Assembly (NCBI RefSeq): GCF_964204645.1
Contig: NC_134025.1
Span: 19,000,001-19,064,000 of the forward strand
Length of the DNA stretch: 64,000 nt
Source: Tubulanus polymorphus
Taxonomy: Eukaryota > Nemertea > Palaeonemertea > Tubulaniformes > Tubulanidae
Direction: 5' to 3'
Position numbers and translations under genes: made by a program. Positions within the stretch are counted from its first letter, which is position 1. The number at the start of each line of letters is the position of its first letter. The notes below the pieces were generated by a model. It had not been told where the DNA came from. It saw nothing but the letters and a program-made list of their open reading frames with translations, and searched no databases. This document shows positions 23,140 to 34,669 of the stretch, in pieces.

Positions 23140-23475
23140 CCTCGGCAGGGATTCGAACCTGATGGCATTGCTACACTCAGCCACGGCCACTGGCTACACT
23201 CAGCCACACTAGACCGGGTGCGCAGGTACATGCGCAGCTATGCTGCGCAAAAACTTGCGGCACCAATCAGATTGCTCGTTGTATAATCACTGAGGTAAAT
23301 TTCACGGAAGAACTAGAAATGGGAAAACCCGGGCTAAAATAAAACAGGATATCCGATTGGCTGATAATGACATCATCTAAGCTGCGCGTGGAGCTGTGTA
23401 CTCGGTCTAGCGTGGCAGAGTTTCGTACCGTGCCAATCTCGATGCCATCAGGTTCGAATCCCTGCCCGGGGAGGA
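23140..23475. repeat. Inverted pair of tRNA-like T-arm sequences
   Basis: CGGCAGGGATTCGAACCTGA followed by TGGCATTG at 23142-23170 is mirrored by the reverse arm CAATCTCGATGCCATCAGGT, TTCGAATCCCTGCC at 23440-23468. GGTTCGAATCC is a perfect RNA polymerase III B box, followed by an acceptor-like end. A second arm pair (ACTAGACCG/CGGTCTAGCGTGGC) lies inside. This looks like two tRNA-derived SINE ends facing each other or a foldback element. Confidence 0.55.
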
Positions 23476-24149
23476 TGGATGGAAGGAGGATGAGCCCTAT
23501 TATTTTTTTTACCTATACAGGTCATTCAAGATGGCTGCCATAGTAATTTTGGTCTGTAAAAAAGCCAGAATTTTGGACCTTGTCTCCACTCAGTCTTTAG
23601 TTTCAGAACAATTTTCTTATTACTTGATCCGTCTACGGTCTACAGTTTTGTGATTTGAATGTGGATTATGTGGATTAAAGACATAAGCAGAATGAACTCT
23701 TCTATTTTTGATGTATGTAGGTCATCCAAGATGGCGGCCACAGTTATATCAGTGTCTGAAATAGCCAATTTGGAGTTAGTTACTGCTCTACATCGGAGAT
23801 GGTTTCAGCAACAAAATTTTGAGAAATAGGCATTACGGACATTGTCTTTGCTCTGTCGTCTATTGTTTTTAGGACATTCATAAACAAATATCCTTATTTG
23901 ATCAGTTTGCCCGTTGATGATGTCACTTCCGATTTAGGTTGGCAGACATTTATGGTCATTTTAAAGTCAGTTAGTTAGAAATTTCCTCGAAATCTGCTTT
24001 AGAGAAAGGGTGTCTTCATGTTGGTATTAAATCTGCTTAAGAATAGTAGCGTTGTTTTGCTGTGCCCTCTTAAGAAAATGCTCTCCATGCTGTTTGTGTG
24101 ACATCACAATCATTTCACCACGTTTAATGATTGATTTATTGCATTGCAG

Positions 24150-24189
24150 GAACGATTAAAAGCTCAAAATTTGAATAAAGATGATCCTG
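24150..24189 (+). CDS. PPP1R12A: MYPT/PPP1R12A-like micro-exon (40 bp)
   Basis: This 40-bp exon encodes ERLKAQNLNKDDP plus the first base of a Gly codon. It has a good acceptor (TTTATTGCATTGCAG) and an excellent donor (GTAAGTGC). It enters in phase 0 and leaves in phase 1, which fits the start of the 29921 exon. It is too short for ORF-based detection and is supported by splice signals and phase. It could be alternatively used, but skipping it alone would shift the frame. Confidence 0.78.
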
Positions 24190-24575
24190 GTAAGTGCAAA
24201 AACCTCTGTTGCTAGCTCATCAAATTCAAGATAACATCCGTTTACTGGCCTAATTAGAATCAAGATAGCTGACGGGTGGCCATTGTTGTTCACCGAATCA
24301 GCACCTTTACCACAATTCTAGGATCAACTGTGTTGATCCTTATAGAATGGTTCCAAGAGTAACTTTCTGTTAGCTCTGGGTGGCACAAATTGTAACCAAT
24401 GGATATACACTGCTGATAATTTGTCATTAGACAGGAAATAGGATTTGGAATGGGATACTTGCAATGCTACAGTGGAAAGTGAGGATTCAACAGTAATCCG
24501 CCAGGATCGCTAGTGGCACTGGGTTACCGTGTTTCAATTTCTTTCAGCATTTCAATCAAATGCTAATTTATTTTT

Positions 24576-25837
24576 AGCCCACTTGGGACTTTAGTCCCAG
24601 CGGGCTATTGCGTTCACTTTTCGTCCGTCGTCCGTCGTCCGTCCGTCCGTAGACGGAATCCAGTTATGTTGGGAAGTTTTGAAGACGCTTCAAGGTAATG
24701 TCTTGATATTTGGGTTACACATGTATCTACCCTAGACACATCTTCAGCCCAAAAACTGGCCCCGTCAGAATCAAGATGGCCGACTAGCAGCCATTGTTGT
24801 TCGCCAAAATCAGCACTTTTTACACATTTTTGAACTTTTTGAGGGAAATTTTGAAGACGCTTTGATCAATAACCTTGATCTTTCGGATATATGTGAATCC
24901 CCCAGGGCCCATCAACATAACAAAAATTGGGTGGGTCGGACTCAAGATGGCCGTCCTATGACCTTTTTAGTGCCCAAAAATGTTAATTTGGGCCCGAATT
25001 CCGAGTCCTGTAGCTTCCTACTGGTTTGCCATTTCTCATTGCAATTTGATGGGTATTCTATGGAAAGGGATGTTTTATACCTGAGACAGGTATTTTTCAT
25101 CAGCCAATTATGACGCAATAGGTGGCCATCTTTGTGTCACCAGTACTCATTCGTAAGTGGGAAAAAGTTTTTCCACATTATATTGATACCTAAGCGTATT
25201 TTGCTACCACAATCAATTAGAAAGTTGTAGCTCATAACGTGTTCTATGATTGTGGTGAGTTTCAAGGTAATTGGATTTCGTATATGGCCACCAGGGGGCG
25301 TTGAATAATACAATATTTTAGCATTTCTTTATTATATTCGTACCTATGCATATTTTGTAACCACAATCAATTGGAAAGTTGTAGCTCATGACATCATCTA
25401 TGATTGTTGCGAGTTTTAAGGACATTAGTTTGTCTATATGGTCACCAGGGGCCGTTGAATAGTAGAATAACTTAGCATTTCCTTATTATATTGGTACCTA
25501 AGCATATTTTGTTACCATGATCGATTGCAAAGTTGTAGTTCATGACATGTTCTATGATTGTGGTGAGTTTCGAGGTCATTGGGTTTTGAATATGGTCACC
25601 AGGGGGCGTTGAATACTAGAATGACTTAGTATTTCCATATTAAATTGGTAACGAGGCATATTTTGTTATCACAATCATATACAAAATCGTAGCTGCTGAC
25701 ATGTTCTATGATTGTGGTGAGTTTCAAGGTCGTTGGTTTTTGTAAATGGTCACCAGGGGGCATTGAATATTGAAATTGTTAGATTGTTGAGCATTTGAAA
25801 CCACTTCCCAAGTGGGCATGGTGTCCCTGGACCCCTA
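24576..25837 (+). mobile_element. Most complete CACCAGGGGG repeat element
   Basis: 1262 bp. The head AGCCCACTTGGGACTTTAGT..CCCAGCGGGCT is a palindrome, followed by a CGTCC-rich run, AATCCAGTTATG, a GACTCAAGATGGCCGTCC block and a CAGCCAATTATGACGCAAT block. Four to five tandem ~150-bp units follow (TTTTGTTACCACAATCAATT, CATGTTCTATGATTGTGG, CACCAGGGGGCGTTGAATA). The tail is CACTTCCCAAGTGGGC, then GTGTCCCTGGACCCCTAG followed by T. A hairpin then CTAG-T is like a Helitron 3' end, but I see no clear 5' TC or host A-T site, and no protein. Classification open. Confidence 0.7.
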
Positions 25838-26269
25838 GTTTACATTAGTTAATCAATTTTCAGTGAAATCTATAGGCCTACCATTGACTGAGTGAGAAAG
25901 CATATCTTATATATTAATCCGATAAAGTGTTTGATAATCCTTTCACCCTGAAATATCATGGTCAAATTCATCGGAAATGAATTTGATTTTCATTATGCCT
26001 TCTGGTTGGTGCTGGTATTCCATTGATATGGAAAGTTTGGTCTATCAGCTGTTAGCCGTTCAGAAGTACTTGGAGAAAATGAGCAAAATTTCAGTGAATT
26101 TTTCCCCATTTTACTTATTAATGTTTGACCTTGTTTCTCCATAATGAGGTCACTGGGAGAGCAGAACAAACTTAGTATCGATTGTTCTGCCATGTGTTAG
26201 AAACATGGTTAAAACCCATTACCATGTTGAAGATGCTTACTATACAATGATGTTTTGCACCAAGATTCA

Positions 26270-26790
26270 GTGATGAAAATCTTCCGGGGGAACGTGGATT
26301 TCCGTGGAAATTTTCATGATTCCCATTTTTATCATTCTTGAGATTGATGAAGATCAGTTAAGAAAATGATTGGAGGTTAAGGTCTTGGGGAAAAGTTGAG
26401 AGTTAGATCGTAGCACACTTAAAGAACTGACTGTAAAAGCATCTTATAAAACTGGTGCTACGATCTCTGAAATATCTTATACAACATCATCGTGAAACAT
26501 CGCTGTTGTCTAGACCTGCGGTACAGATCAATGATAATAGCGCTGGGTGGGAAATCTATATTTAGAATCTGTGGTTGCTCGCTTCAATTCATTCAACAAA
26601 GCATAGCCTATGTGCTCAATAAAAGTAGTCATTGTTTTAATTCAGGCACAGTGTGCTTGTCTTGAGTGATAGAAAAGAAAATTATTGATGGGGGCTCCTC
26701 TTGGGATTCAACTAGTTATTGACAAGTGCATTTAAGCATGAACATGTTCTAGTGATTTGGATATTGCCCAAGCAATCCTTTTCATTTACC
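26270..26790 (+). repeat. Second copy of the 1200-1790 repeat
   Basis: Direct repeat of 1200-1790, from GATGAAAATCTTCC to GATTTGGATATTG. The GCGG palindrome in the first copy is replaced here by CGTGGATTTCCGTGG. Confidence 0.65.
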
Positions 26791-27029
26791 TTGGAATTAT
26801 GGTCCTTTATTGAGGTATTCAAAGGAAGATTTGAAATGCTTTAATTATTCAATCAATTATCCTGGCCTTTCATAAGGGCCCATCAGCATGAAAAAGAATT
26901 TGGACAATCTGACTCAAGATGGTCGTCCTGTGACCTATTTTGTGCTCAAATTGATAGTTGATATTTATTTATCCCCTGTCTGAGAATACATTTCCTCACA
27001 TGGAATTAGGATCACCCATCTTTTATGGA

Positions 27030-27420
27030 CTTTTGCTTTAGCGAAGTCCTTTTTGCTATGGCATATGACACTTTCTTCCTTTGGTGCGAAATAACTTGCG
27101 AACGAGGCTTAGTTTCTCTTCGGAACATTCAAAACATTCGATGCAATGGAGACTTTCATCAGAATACGTTGCTCATTTATCAATTTAACGTTATTTATTT
27201 GTTGTTGGAACTACACATGCGCTGATACGTATATTCATGTTTCACATACGTGTGCTTCACACAGATTCACTGCTATGTGGTGTATTGATCGGTGCATGTA
27301 TATGAAAAACGTGCAGTCAGTTTGCCAGGAAACTGCAAGTGATTTGACTGCGCACCACCGTGGTAAACACAAACGGCAAGCGCGCATATTCTTAATTTTA
27401 AAAATATGGTGAAGCCTATA
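27030..27420 (+). repeat. Second copy of the 7050-7420 repeat
   Basis: Matches 7050-7420 over ACTTTCTTCCTTTGG, GAGGCTTAGTTTCTCTTCGG, CATCAGAAT and TGTATATGAAAA. No preserved reading frame. Confidence 0.65.
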
Positions 27421-28009
27421 ATGAAATCTTTATGAATTATAAATGCTTTAGAGTATATAACTGAAATGTAATTATACCCTCCCCCTGGAGTCTGGTTGTC
27501 CATCATCCGTTTGTGGACAAAATCTTGTCCGGAGATCTAAACCACTGGCTCTCTTTTCTTGTTACTTGGCATGTTGATCTCAAAATGTAGTTTTGTATCT
27601 GAGTTTTATTCTGTAATTGGATCCAAGATGGGTGACTGGCCGCCGTATTTGTTTTCTCGGATGCTCAATAGGGCCTACATGAAAAAGATGGTGTCAGATA
27701 ACATTTAAATGAAGCAGATTTGATAACGAAAGTGTGTTGCAGATATGTAGTTGGTGGAATGATAAGCCCCTGTGCAAAGTTTCTAGCTCACATGATATTC
27801 CATGTGGCCAACGAGGGGTACTGAATATATATAAAAAAGTGTCGACTTCGGATATGTTGTAAACAACATATTTCATTGTCTCCCTGATGGGGATTGGGGC
27901 ACGTGAGATTTACACCCTTATTGAAAATGCAGGTTATGGGTCATCAAATATATCCGCCAGGGCAGCCATCTTGAATTCTTGATGGATTTTCATCAAATTT
28001 TTGCGAATT

Positions 28010-28590
28010 CCAAATGCTCATTGCTGGTGAGAATATAATTATTTCACATCGCCAGCATAGGTATGGTTTCATTTTAATACCCGGTGATTGTTTTGATTGA
28101 CATTGAAGTGTAAGCGAACATTCACACGGCCTCATGTACGCGCTGAGTGCTAGTTGCGCACACACGCTCGTACTACTACAGTTTACAATACTATATAGTG
28201 TTTCTGTCATAACGCTGCTTGCTGGCGCGTGCACGTTTGACATGAAAATAAGCTTTCATTTAAACTATTATAGCAGAAGATGAGCGCTGTGTTTTTGTTT
28301 GATAGAATTTGTAATAAGTTGTAATTTCTTGTGACCTGAAAATGCTTAGCAGCAAACTATAGGTATAGGGCGAGGTCTGAATATTTTAGTGGTAATAAAA
28401 CAATCTATTGATATACGCCGATATTAAATTACGGTGCCCCGTATGTTTCTTAGCATTGCGGTCATACATTGGAAAGGATTGTCAAGACTATTTAGCCACC
28501 CTCTGATTTGTGATCATATGAATTTTATTAGCTCCAGTTTTTAAGGTAAACCTCACTATGCCCATGAGCAATTTATTTCACCAAGGGATC
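28010..28590 (+). repeat. GGTTTACC-family repeat, partial copy
   Basis: AATGCTCATTGCTGGTGAGA to AAGGTAAACCTCACT and GCCCATGAGCAATTTATTTC, matching the 3' half of copy 1 (15360-16107). The left end is missing. The palindrome at the end is imperfect here. Confidence 0.65.
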
Positions 28591-28869
28591 ATTCATTTAT
28601 AACGTTCGCATAAAATTTGAAATTTTCAACCCCCCCTCCCCCTCTGTACGCAAAATCGACCATTTTTTCATATACATTAAGCATTACAGTACGCAATTGC
28701 ACTGACCCCCTCCCCCTCCGCTAATGCGTACGTAATAAATGAATAACCCCCAATTACTAAGCGTTCCGACGTAGAGCCAACGGTACTGGGAATAATCTTG
28801 AATTTGGTTTCCGGAGATATTATAGCTAGGTGCTGGCAACACTGAACTTAAACCAAATTTTAGATTGTT

Positions 28870-29220
28870 GAGCATTTCTAGCCACTTCCTTAGTTGACAT
28901 GGTGTTCCTAGACCCCTAATTTGATCTCATCACCAGAGGGAGTTGAATATTGAATTATAGGCCCTATGCATTCTGTCTATTTTTACTGGTACTCATGCAT
29001 AATTTTAATCGCAATCATTATGACATATTCTATTATTGTGGGTTTCGAATTCATTTGTTTTCTATATGGTAACCTTGGAGCATAGAATAGCCGAATATTT
29101 TGATATTTTCATACTGTATTGGTACCTATGCATATTTTGTTGCCTGTCATTTGCAAAATTGTAGCTCGTGGCATGATTGTGGTGAGACTCAGGGTCATTA
29201 GTTCAAATCATTAGTTGATT
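28870..29220 (+). repeat. CACCAGGGGG-type repeat, scrambled
   Basis: Starts with a tail (GCCACTTCCTTAGTTGAC, GTGTTCCTAGACCCCTAA) followed by diverged units with CACCAGAGGGAGTTGAATA and TTGGTACCTATGCATATTTT. A further tail is at 29690-29730 (CACCTTCCCAAGTGGG..GACCCCCTAA), after the 29283-29680 repeat. Confidence 0.6.
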
Positions 29221-29282
29221 TGGTTTTTGGGAGGAATATTTTTATTTGCACTACAGAAAATATCATTGACAAGTTCAGGGAA

Positions 29283-29680
29283 AAAAGGTTTTCTCAAATC
29301 GGATGGATGACCTCGATATGCTAATTCAATCAAATTTTATTCTGCAAAAAAATGTCAAATCCAATTCAATTTTACTTCATTGAACAAGCTTAAAATGCAA
29401 TTAGATTTTATTTTATTGAGCAAATTTCAGAAAATTCAATTCTTTTCCGCATTCAAATCAATAAGACCTAGGGAAATGATTTATCTGAGGTGTTTGTTCC
29501 TGCCAGCTCCAGTCGCTGTCTGAGCTACTTATGAAAACACGATTGAATTGTGTAAATTATTAGCCTGAGATTGACTAGTCTAGAACTGGGAGTGTATTTG
29601 GACAAATTTAACCCACAGAATGCATCATTTGCCATTTTATGAAAAGCTGACAGGCTGGCCATTGTGCCCCTTGTTTAGCT
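29283..29680 (+). repeat. Second copy of the 9888 repeat
   Basis: Direct repeat of 9888-10140: TTTTCTCAAATCGGATGG, GATATGCTAATT, AAATCCAATTCAATTTTA, GAAAAGCTGACAGGCTGG and TTGTGCCCCTTG. Contains an extra internal AATTCAATT-type stretch. Confidence 0.65.
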
Positions 29681-29920
29681 TTTCGAACACCTTCCCAAGT
29701 GGGTGTAGTCTCCCTTGACCCCCTAATTTTCCAAGTGTGAACAATAAGAGCATAATTTGGCAAAATATGGTGACTAATCCTATTGCTTTAGGAATATCAC
29801 GTAATCTGATTTTTATCTCATCCTAATTAAGCCTTGGCTATTTGAGAATGTTATAAAGCTGCACTTGATTCACTTAAATGTACGCTGGTATAACACATCA
29901 TGTGATAATTTGAATTTTAG

Positions 29921-30028
29921 GTCCTCCAACTTTAAGAATCAGTCGCATTTCTGGATCGAATGATTCTACAATGATGGGCCAAGGCTCGTCATTTCGTGAT
30001 CAGCAAAAGACAGGTGATAAAGATGAAG
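29921..30028 (+). CDS. PPP1R12A: MYPT/PPP1R12A-like exon, Ser-rich linker
   Basis: The exon completes a Gly codon, then reads PPTLRISRISGSNDS, then a Met-Met-Gly-Gln-Gly-Ser stretch and ends in TGDKDE. The acceptor is TTGAATTTTAG and the donor GTAAAA. It enters and leaves in phase 1, so it is a symmetric exon that could be skipped without breaking the frame. No conserved domain is recognised; in MYPT1 the corresponding region is a variable linker between the two inhibitory sites. Confidence 0.8.
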
Positions 30029-30617
30029 GTAAAACTAGCTATACTTTTAGTTATTTTATAAACTGCATATCATTAGGCCACAAGTAATTAATTAGTTGTT
30101 TCTTAACCTGTGAAAAGTTCCAACCCTATGTAGGTATGCGGAAAACACAACTCAAGATACAAAAAAAAAAAAAAATTCCTTACAAAGAATAACATGAGTT
30201 AAAATTGCATATCAGTGTTCTCACTGAGGGGTTACGTGACCTCATTTGTACGTGTCGTCAATTTATAGCCACCAGTAGTAGTATGTATAGTGAGAAAAAA
30301 GCGTTGTGTCTCGAGTGTCTATACTCAATACAGTCATCCGGATATCGCAGTGTGCAGCGCACTGTTCACTTATTCAGGGGTTTCGACCTCTACTGCTTGA
30401 GATGCTGATTGTTAGTGAAATGTGGATGTGCCGCATTGGAAGTAGACATTACTTTTCAAAATATGGTGATCGTTTATGATGTGCTCAAAATGACTCTAAG
30501 TGCTCGGAAAACGTTTTTAATTTCAAAGATTTTTCTGCTATCATAACAGAACCACCAACTGTTGTGGCGGTTGACCAGCCATTTCTTCTCTCAAGGAACT
30601 GTTCACTTTAATTAATC

Positions 30618-31165
30618 TAAATAAGATAAAGTTTTTTGTATACGTACGGGAAACTTATTCCAAAAATACAGAATATCCTGCCTACTTGGCAGAATTCTAA
30701 AGACTGACCACACCTCTCAATATCTATTAATTTATATACAATTTATCTCCATACTAAGACAACGGTAACTCACAACATCTTCATTAAATTTTCCACAAAA
30801 CAATTAAGTACCTTACATATTATATATCACACTTAATAACAGCTAATATCGAGCTAATCGGCCAATTTATATCTCTATTTTCAAACATTAAATAAATATT
30901 CATATTACAATATTCTGATGGGAGACCGAAGATTCGGCCACTTTCTAACCTACTTACTTAACATACAGAAATGGTAGGAAATTTGATTTCACACATCAAT
31001 TTCAATGACAAGGCCTACAAATACAGCATAAAAGTTAATTATATGATATCTACGAAAGCAAACTTACCTAAATAAGATAAAGTTTTTTGTATATAGTTTT
31101 TTGTACAAAAATACAAAATATCCTGCCTACTTGGCAGAATTCTAAAGACTGACAACACCTCCAGG
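30618..31165 (+). repeat. Direct ~95-bp repeats flanking ~360 bp
   Basis: AATAAGATAAAGTTTTTTGT..ATATCCTGCCTACTTGGCAG, then AATTCTAAAGACTGAC, occurs at 30618-30712 and again at 31072-31160 with a short duplication. The inner part (30720-31070) is AT-rich and non-coding. This could be a small LTR-like or tandem duplication; there are no TG..CA ends that I trust. Confidence 0.6.
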
Positions 31166-31461
31166 AAGTCAATCATGATTTTACAAACACCCATAGAGGG
31201 TGCCAGTATACAGTAAATAATTTTCACTCTATCAAACTCCAAATGACCCACAGTGCGGGTCACACGTGAAGAAAGGGGTAAAAAAACTTTCCTTATTCAA
31301 ACACCGTATGAAGACAACATTTTTAACGCGCGCATCATTATGAGCATTGATATGATGTCACTAGTGAATAAAAGTGTGTGTAGTTTGAGGATCAGGCACG
31401 TGCTTGAGATGTTGACTGTTGCTATGAGACTCCTTTTGCTCCTTTTGTATTTTCTTCACAG

Positions 31462-31577
31462 AACCTGAAAAATGTAAATTTCTGGATCCTGATCAAGATC
31501 CAAGAATAAGTCAAGCAATCCAGGCTCGACGGAAACGGAAAGAACGTAGGCCAACTGGGAAAGTGGATCCTTCAGAT
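31462..31577 (+). CDS. PPP1R12A: MYPT/PPP1R12A-like exon with second ROCK site (RRPTG)
   Basis: The exon starts by completing a Gly/Glu codon (EPEKCKFLDPDQDPRIS), passes through a basic run (ARRKRKERRPTGKVD) and ends at DPSD. The basic run lines up with the RRxTG segment around human Thr853, the second Rho-kinase site, which in cells tracks ROCK activity and affects myosin binding. Here the residue before the Thr is Pro; human MYPT1 has Ser852, a PKA/PKG site. The acceptor is TTTTCTTCACAG and the donor GTAAGT. It enters in phase 1 and leaves in phase 0. Confidence 0.93.
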
Positions 31578-31751
31578 GTAAGTTAAATCAATGATGAGAT
31601 GGAATCCTAAATGTGTATGTAAAATAAGGCAGCAGGCCGATTGTTGTGTCTGCCTACCCATCCAGGCACGCTGGTGGGTGGATGGTCGGTCGGTCGTGAC
31701 TTCGGGCGGGCTGACATGTAGATATAGTGCCCACTACATGCAGTCTTCAGT

Positions 31752-32535
31752 TTTTTGGTTTACCTTTGTCAGCAGTATGAAGTTGGCATCGAGCCAATTC
31801 ATGTAAAATCACGGTACGTTTTTTATGTGAGCATTTGTTTCATTGGTTCTCGGCTTGAACGACGTATAATCAATGCGATTGAAGACATGGTGAACCTCCG
31901 TCGTTGACATTGTCAACTTAGTTAAACAGTTGTACATTATACACTACCATATAGTGATGCTGTAACGCTGCTTGCTGGCGCGTGCACTTTTATAGCATAA
32001 GATGAGCGCTGTGTTTTATGTTTGATAGAATTTGTAATAAATTGTAATTTCTTTTGACCTGAAAATACTAAGCAACAAACTATAGGTATAGGTCGAGGTC
32101 TGAATATTTTAGTGGTAAAATCCAGCATTTAAAACGATCTACTTACATACGCCGAGTTTTTACAGTACCAGTATTTTAGCTTCCGCGGCCATACATTGGA
32201 GGAGGTTTCCAAGACTCAATATTCAGCCACCCTCTTATTGGTGACATATGAATTTTATTTTAGTATTTTTCATATTGTGAAAAATATTTTTTCAAAATAT
32301 GAAATAGCTTTCCTGCCTACCTGTACCCTATGAAATTTTGGATGTGTTACCGTAAACAAATGTATATCTTGGGTCTCATTTGACTACAAAATAATTTTTT
32401 GGGAAAGATAAAATACAAAATAAACTTTTAGAACTTTAATGTCACAGATTAAAAAGATTTTTCAATCAATGCCCTTGCTCCAAACAACCTCTAGCTTTTT
32501 CAAGGTAAACCACACTTTGCCCATGGGCAATTTAT
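31752..32535 (+). mobile_element. GGTTTACC-family repeat, copy 2
   Basis: Begins TTGGTTTACCTTTGTCAGCA and ends CAAGGTAAACCACACTTTGC then the CCCATGGG palindrome. It is shorter than copies 1 and 3 because the middle section (around 15180-15460 of copy 1) is missing. It starts 175 bases after a MYPT exon. Confidence 0.75.
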
Positions 32536-32602
32536 TTATAGATTGCACTTCAGAACTATCTGAAAAGGGATCTCGGCGCATTACCCTGTTCAAAATTTGG
32601 TC

Positions 32603-33061
32603 CAGAGCTGCCAACCGTTCTGATTTATCCGTAAATGTTCTGGAATATCGTGTAAAAATACGGCGTTCGGCTTTTAGAAGAATTGTTACGGATTTTTATT
32701 CACCTGAGAATACTGAAAAAATTTGATAAGTTACGGAAAACTTAATCGTTTTTGTGGCTAATTGCATCGTTTTTTCTTAAATCTCTGAGAATCACTCTAG
32801 TCAACTCAAATTATGCTCTCAATATGACGCTGTACTGGTGCGTCATCTGTATTTAATTATCTGAAGATGGCGCACTAGTACGGTGTCAGAAAATGGGAGC
32901 ACAAATTTTGTCCCTAGTAATTTGCCCTAATACAGATTTTGAAGACCTCAATACTGATTTTTAAAACGTCTTCTGGTTTGGAAATTGGGAAAAGTTTTGA
33001 AAATACTGACAAAACTTGGACATTTGTTCAGCAAAAGATGAAATCTAGGTTGGCAGCTCTG
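32603..33061. mobile_element. hAT-like MITE with 6-bp TSD
   Basis: 459 bp, with ends CAGAGCTGCCAACC and GGTTGGCAGCTCTG. The flanks are TTGGTC (32597-32602) and CTGGTC (33062-33067), a six-base duplication with one mismatch. The interior has no transposase. The ends are identical to those of the coding-derived element at 36414-40375, so this is a non-autonomous relative. Confidence 0.85.
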
Positions 33062-33102
33062 CTGGTCGATGTCATTCAAATTATGACCATGTTCTAGTTT
33101 TT

Positions 33103-33351
33103 AGCCCACATGGGACTTTACTCCCAACAGACTATTGCATTCGCCTGTTTCCATCGTCCGTCCGATTGTCCGTAGACAGCATCCAGATATTTTGAGAAGT
33201 TTTGAAGACGCTTCAATGGATTGTTTTGATCCTAGGTTTATACATGTATCTACCCTAGATATATCTTCAGCCCAAAAAGTGGCCCGTCAGAATCAAGATG
33301 GCTGAGTGGCAGCCATTGTTGTTTGCCAAAATCAACACTTAACACATTTTT
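33103..33351 (+). repeat. CACCAGGGGG repeat, 5' part, interrupted
   Basis: Head AGCCCACATGGGACTTTACT, AGACAGCATCCAGATATTTT and CCCGTCAGAATCAAGATGGC. The element is interrupted after CACTTAACACATTTTT by the Helentron-like insertion and resumes at 34792 with GAAGTTTTCAAGGG. The 24576 copy shows the uninterrupted sequence. Confidence 0.75.
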
Positions 33352-33865
33352 AGCATTGGTTGACGTCTATGACGTCATGCCAATGCTAGTAAAATGGATC
33401 GAAAATAGTAGTACGAAAAAATAGCGCCGACTCTTCTGAAACCCGTATGTGATCGTGCGGGAACGCCTTTACTAAAGTTAAAACCATTTCATGATGACAC
33501 GAAACATCGAACGGTAAACGGTAGGCTACCACCATGATACAATATCACCAATAAAGATATATTTTATTCAATTTTACCAGAGTTGTTTATTGGAGGAAAA
33601 TATCATTGTTAAGTACGCCGAGAACAACCATGTTGTATTATCAATCAGTTGACTGACATTGTAAAATTCGATTCGGCTATATTCTTATATAAGATTATAT
33701 AAGACTCAGCAGAGATTCGCTTTGTAATGCGCGCCGGGAAAAAATACCTTTTATTATCTTTTCCATGCGTTAAACAACAGTGATTGAATTTACGCGTTGT
33801 TTGTCGTAAATTGCAATATTGCGATGGTTATTTGCCGCTGCTGTAGTTTTTTTGAATCAAATCGA

Positions 33866-33956
33866 GCAGCCTCGGTAGCTCAGTGAGATAAGGCGTGATG
33901 CTGTTGAATCCACTATCAATGCTGAGTTACAAGTGGGTTCGAGTCCTGCTGGCTGC
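33866..33956 (+). other. tRNA-Ser-like sequence (pseudo-tRNA / SINE head)
   Basis: GCAGCCTCGGTAGCTCAGTG begins a tRNA-like fold; GGTTCGAGTCC is the B box and the 3' GGCTGC pairs with the 5' GCAGCC (6 of 7 acceptor pairs). TAGCTCAGTGAGATAAGG fits the A box. The long variable region between anticodon-like TTGAATC and the T arm points to tRNA-Ser. The anticodon stem is poorly paired. It is repeated inside copy 2 of the same element, so it is more likely a captured tRNA or SINE head than a functional gene. Confidence 0.6.
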
Positions 33957-34451
33957 GAACAGTGTGCGGGCAACACTTCAAAGGCCGTACCTTCGTGAGG
34001 TTAAATAATCAATCCAATAGGAATAGTCTCGGGAAACCAAGATCCAAACGACGTACGTAAAGCCAAACAATCAAAAAGACAAACAAACAATCATCAGCCG
34101 GCCTCAGTGACACCAACGCCGGCATTGCTCTCTGCGTACATGCATCAGAGCTTGGAGCTCTAAGATCAGAGGGTCTTGCAATTGCATTCAGAAAAATGGT
34201 TCTGTTTTTGTTTTCATTATTCAGTGGGGCCTAACATTTCATGCGTAAAAATGGGTTTTTGTATCCAAATCTTGATTGATATAAATATCTTCGCTGGGAC
34301 ATGATGGAAAACATCAGAATAAACTAGTTTCGTCTTTTTAACAGAATCGCATTAATGACGTTTAACAGTACAAATAGCCTAGGCTAAATCGTTCGGCAGA
34401 AAATAAATTCATTTTCAGGAATAGAATCGTACCAGACAAACAGACCTTTAA

Positions 34452-34669
34452 GGCTAAACAAAAATGATTCCTTGTTTCTCCGCAGCGGCCGGGTCATTTT
34501 TGTAAAATATGATAAATTTATAAACAGTTCATTTCTATAGCGGCCGGGTCTGTTATGGTAAAATTGATCACGATTTAAAAAAAAGTAATGTATAGGGTAG
34601 ATAGGCGGCCGGCCGGGTCAACATTTAAGCTCAGCAGAGCGGAGAAACAAGGTATCAATTTTTTTAGCC
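34452..34669. mobile_element. Harbinger-type MITE inserted in the Helentron-like copy, TSD TAA
   Basis: 218 bp with ends GGCTAAACAAAAATGATTCC (continuing TTGTTTCTCCGC) and the matching reverse complement at the right. It is flanked by TAA on both sides. Copy 2 at about 47445 shows the empty site (CCTTTAAGTCTG). Three GCGGCCGGGTC blocks occur inside. Confidence 0.85.

Noticed and set aside
30618-31165. LTR retrotransposon with ~95-bp LTRs
   Set aside because: There is a direct repeat but no TG..CA ends, primer site or coding sequence between the copies.
33866-33956. Functional tRNA-Ser gene
   Set aside because: A weak anticodon stem and duplication within a mobile element make a pseudo-tRNA or SINE head more likely; the T arm and acceptor alone do not prove function.
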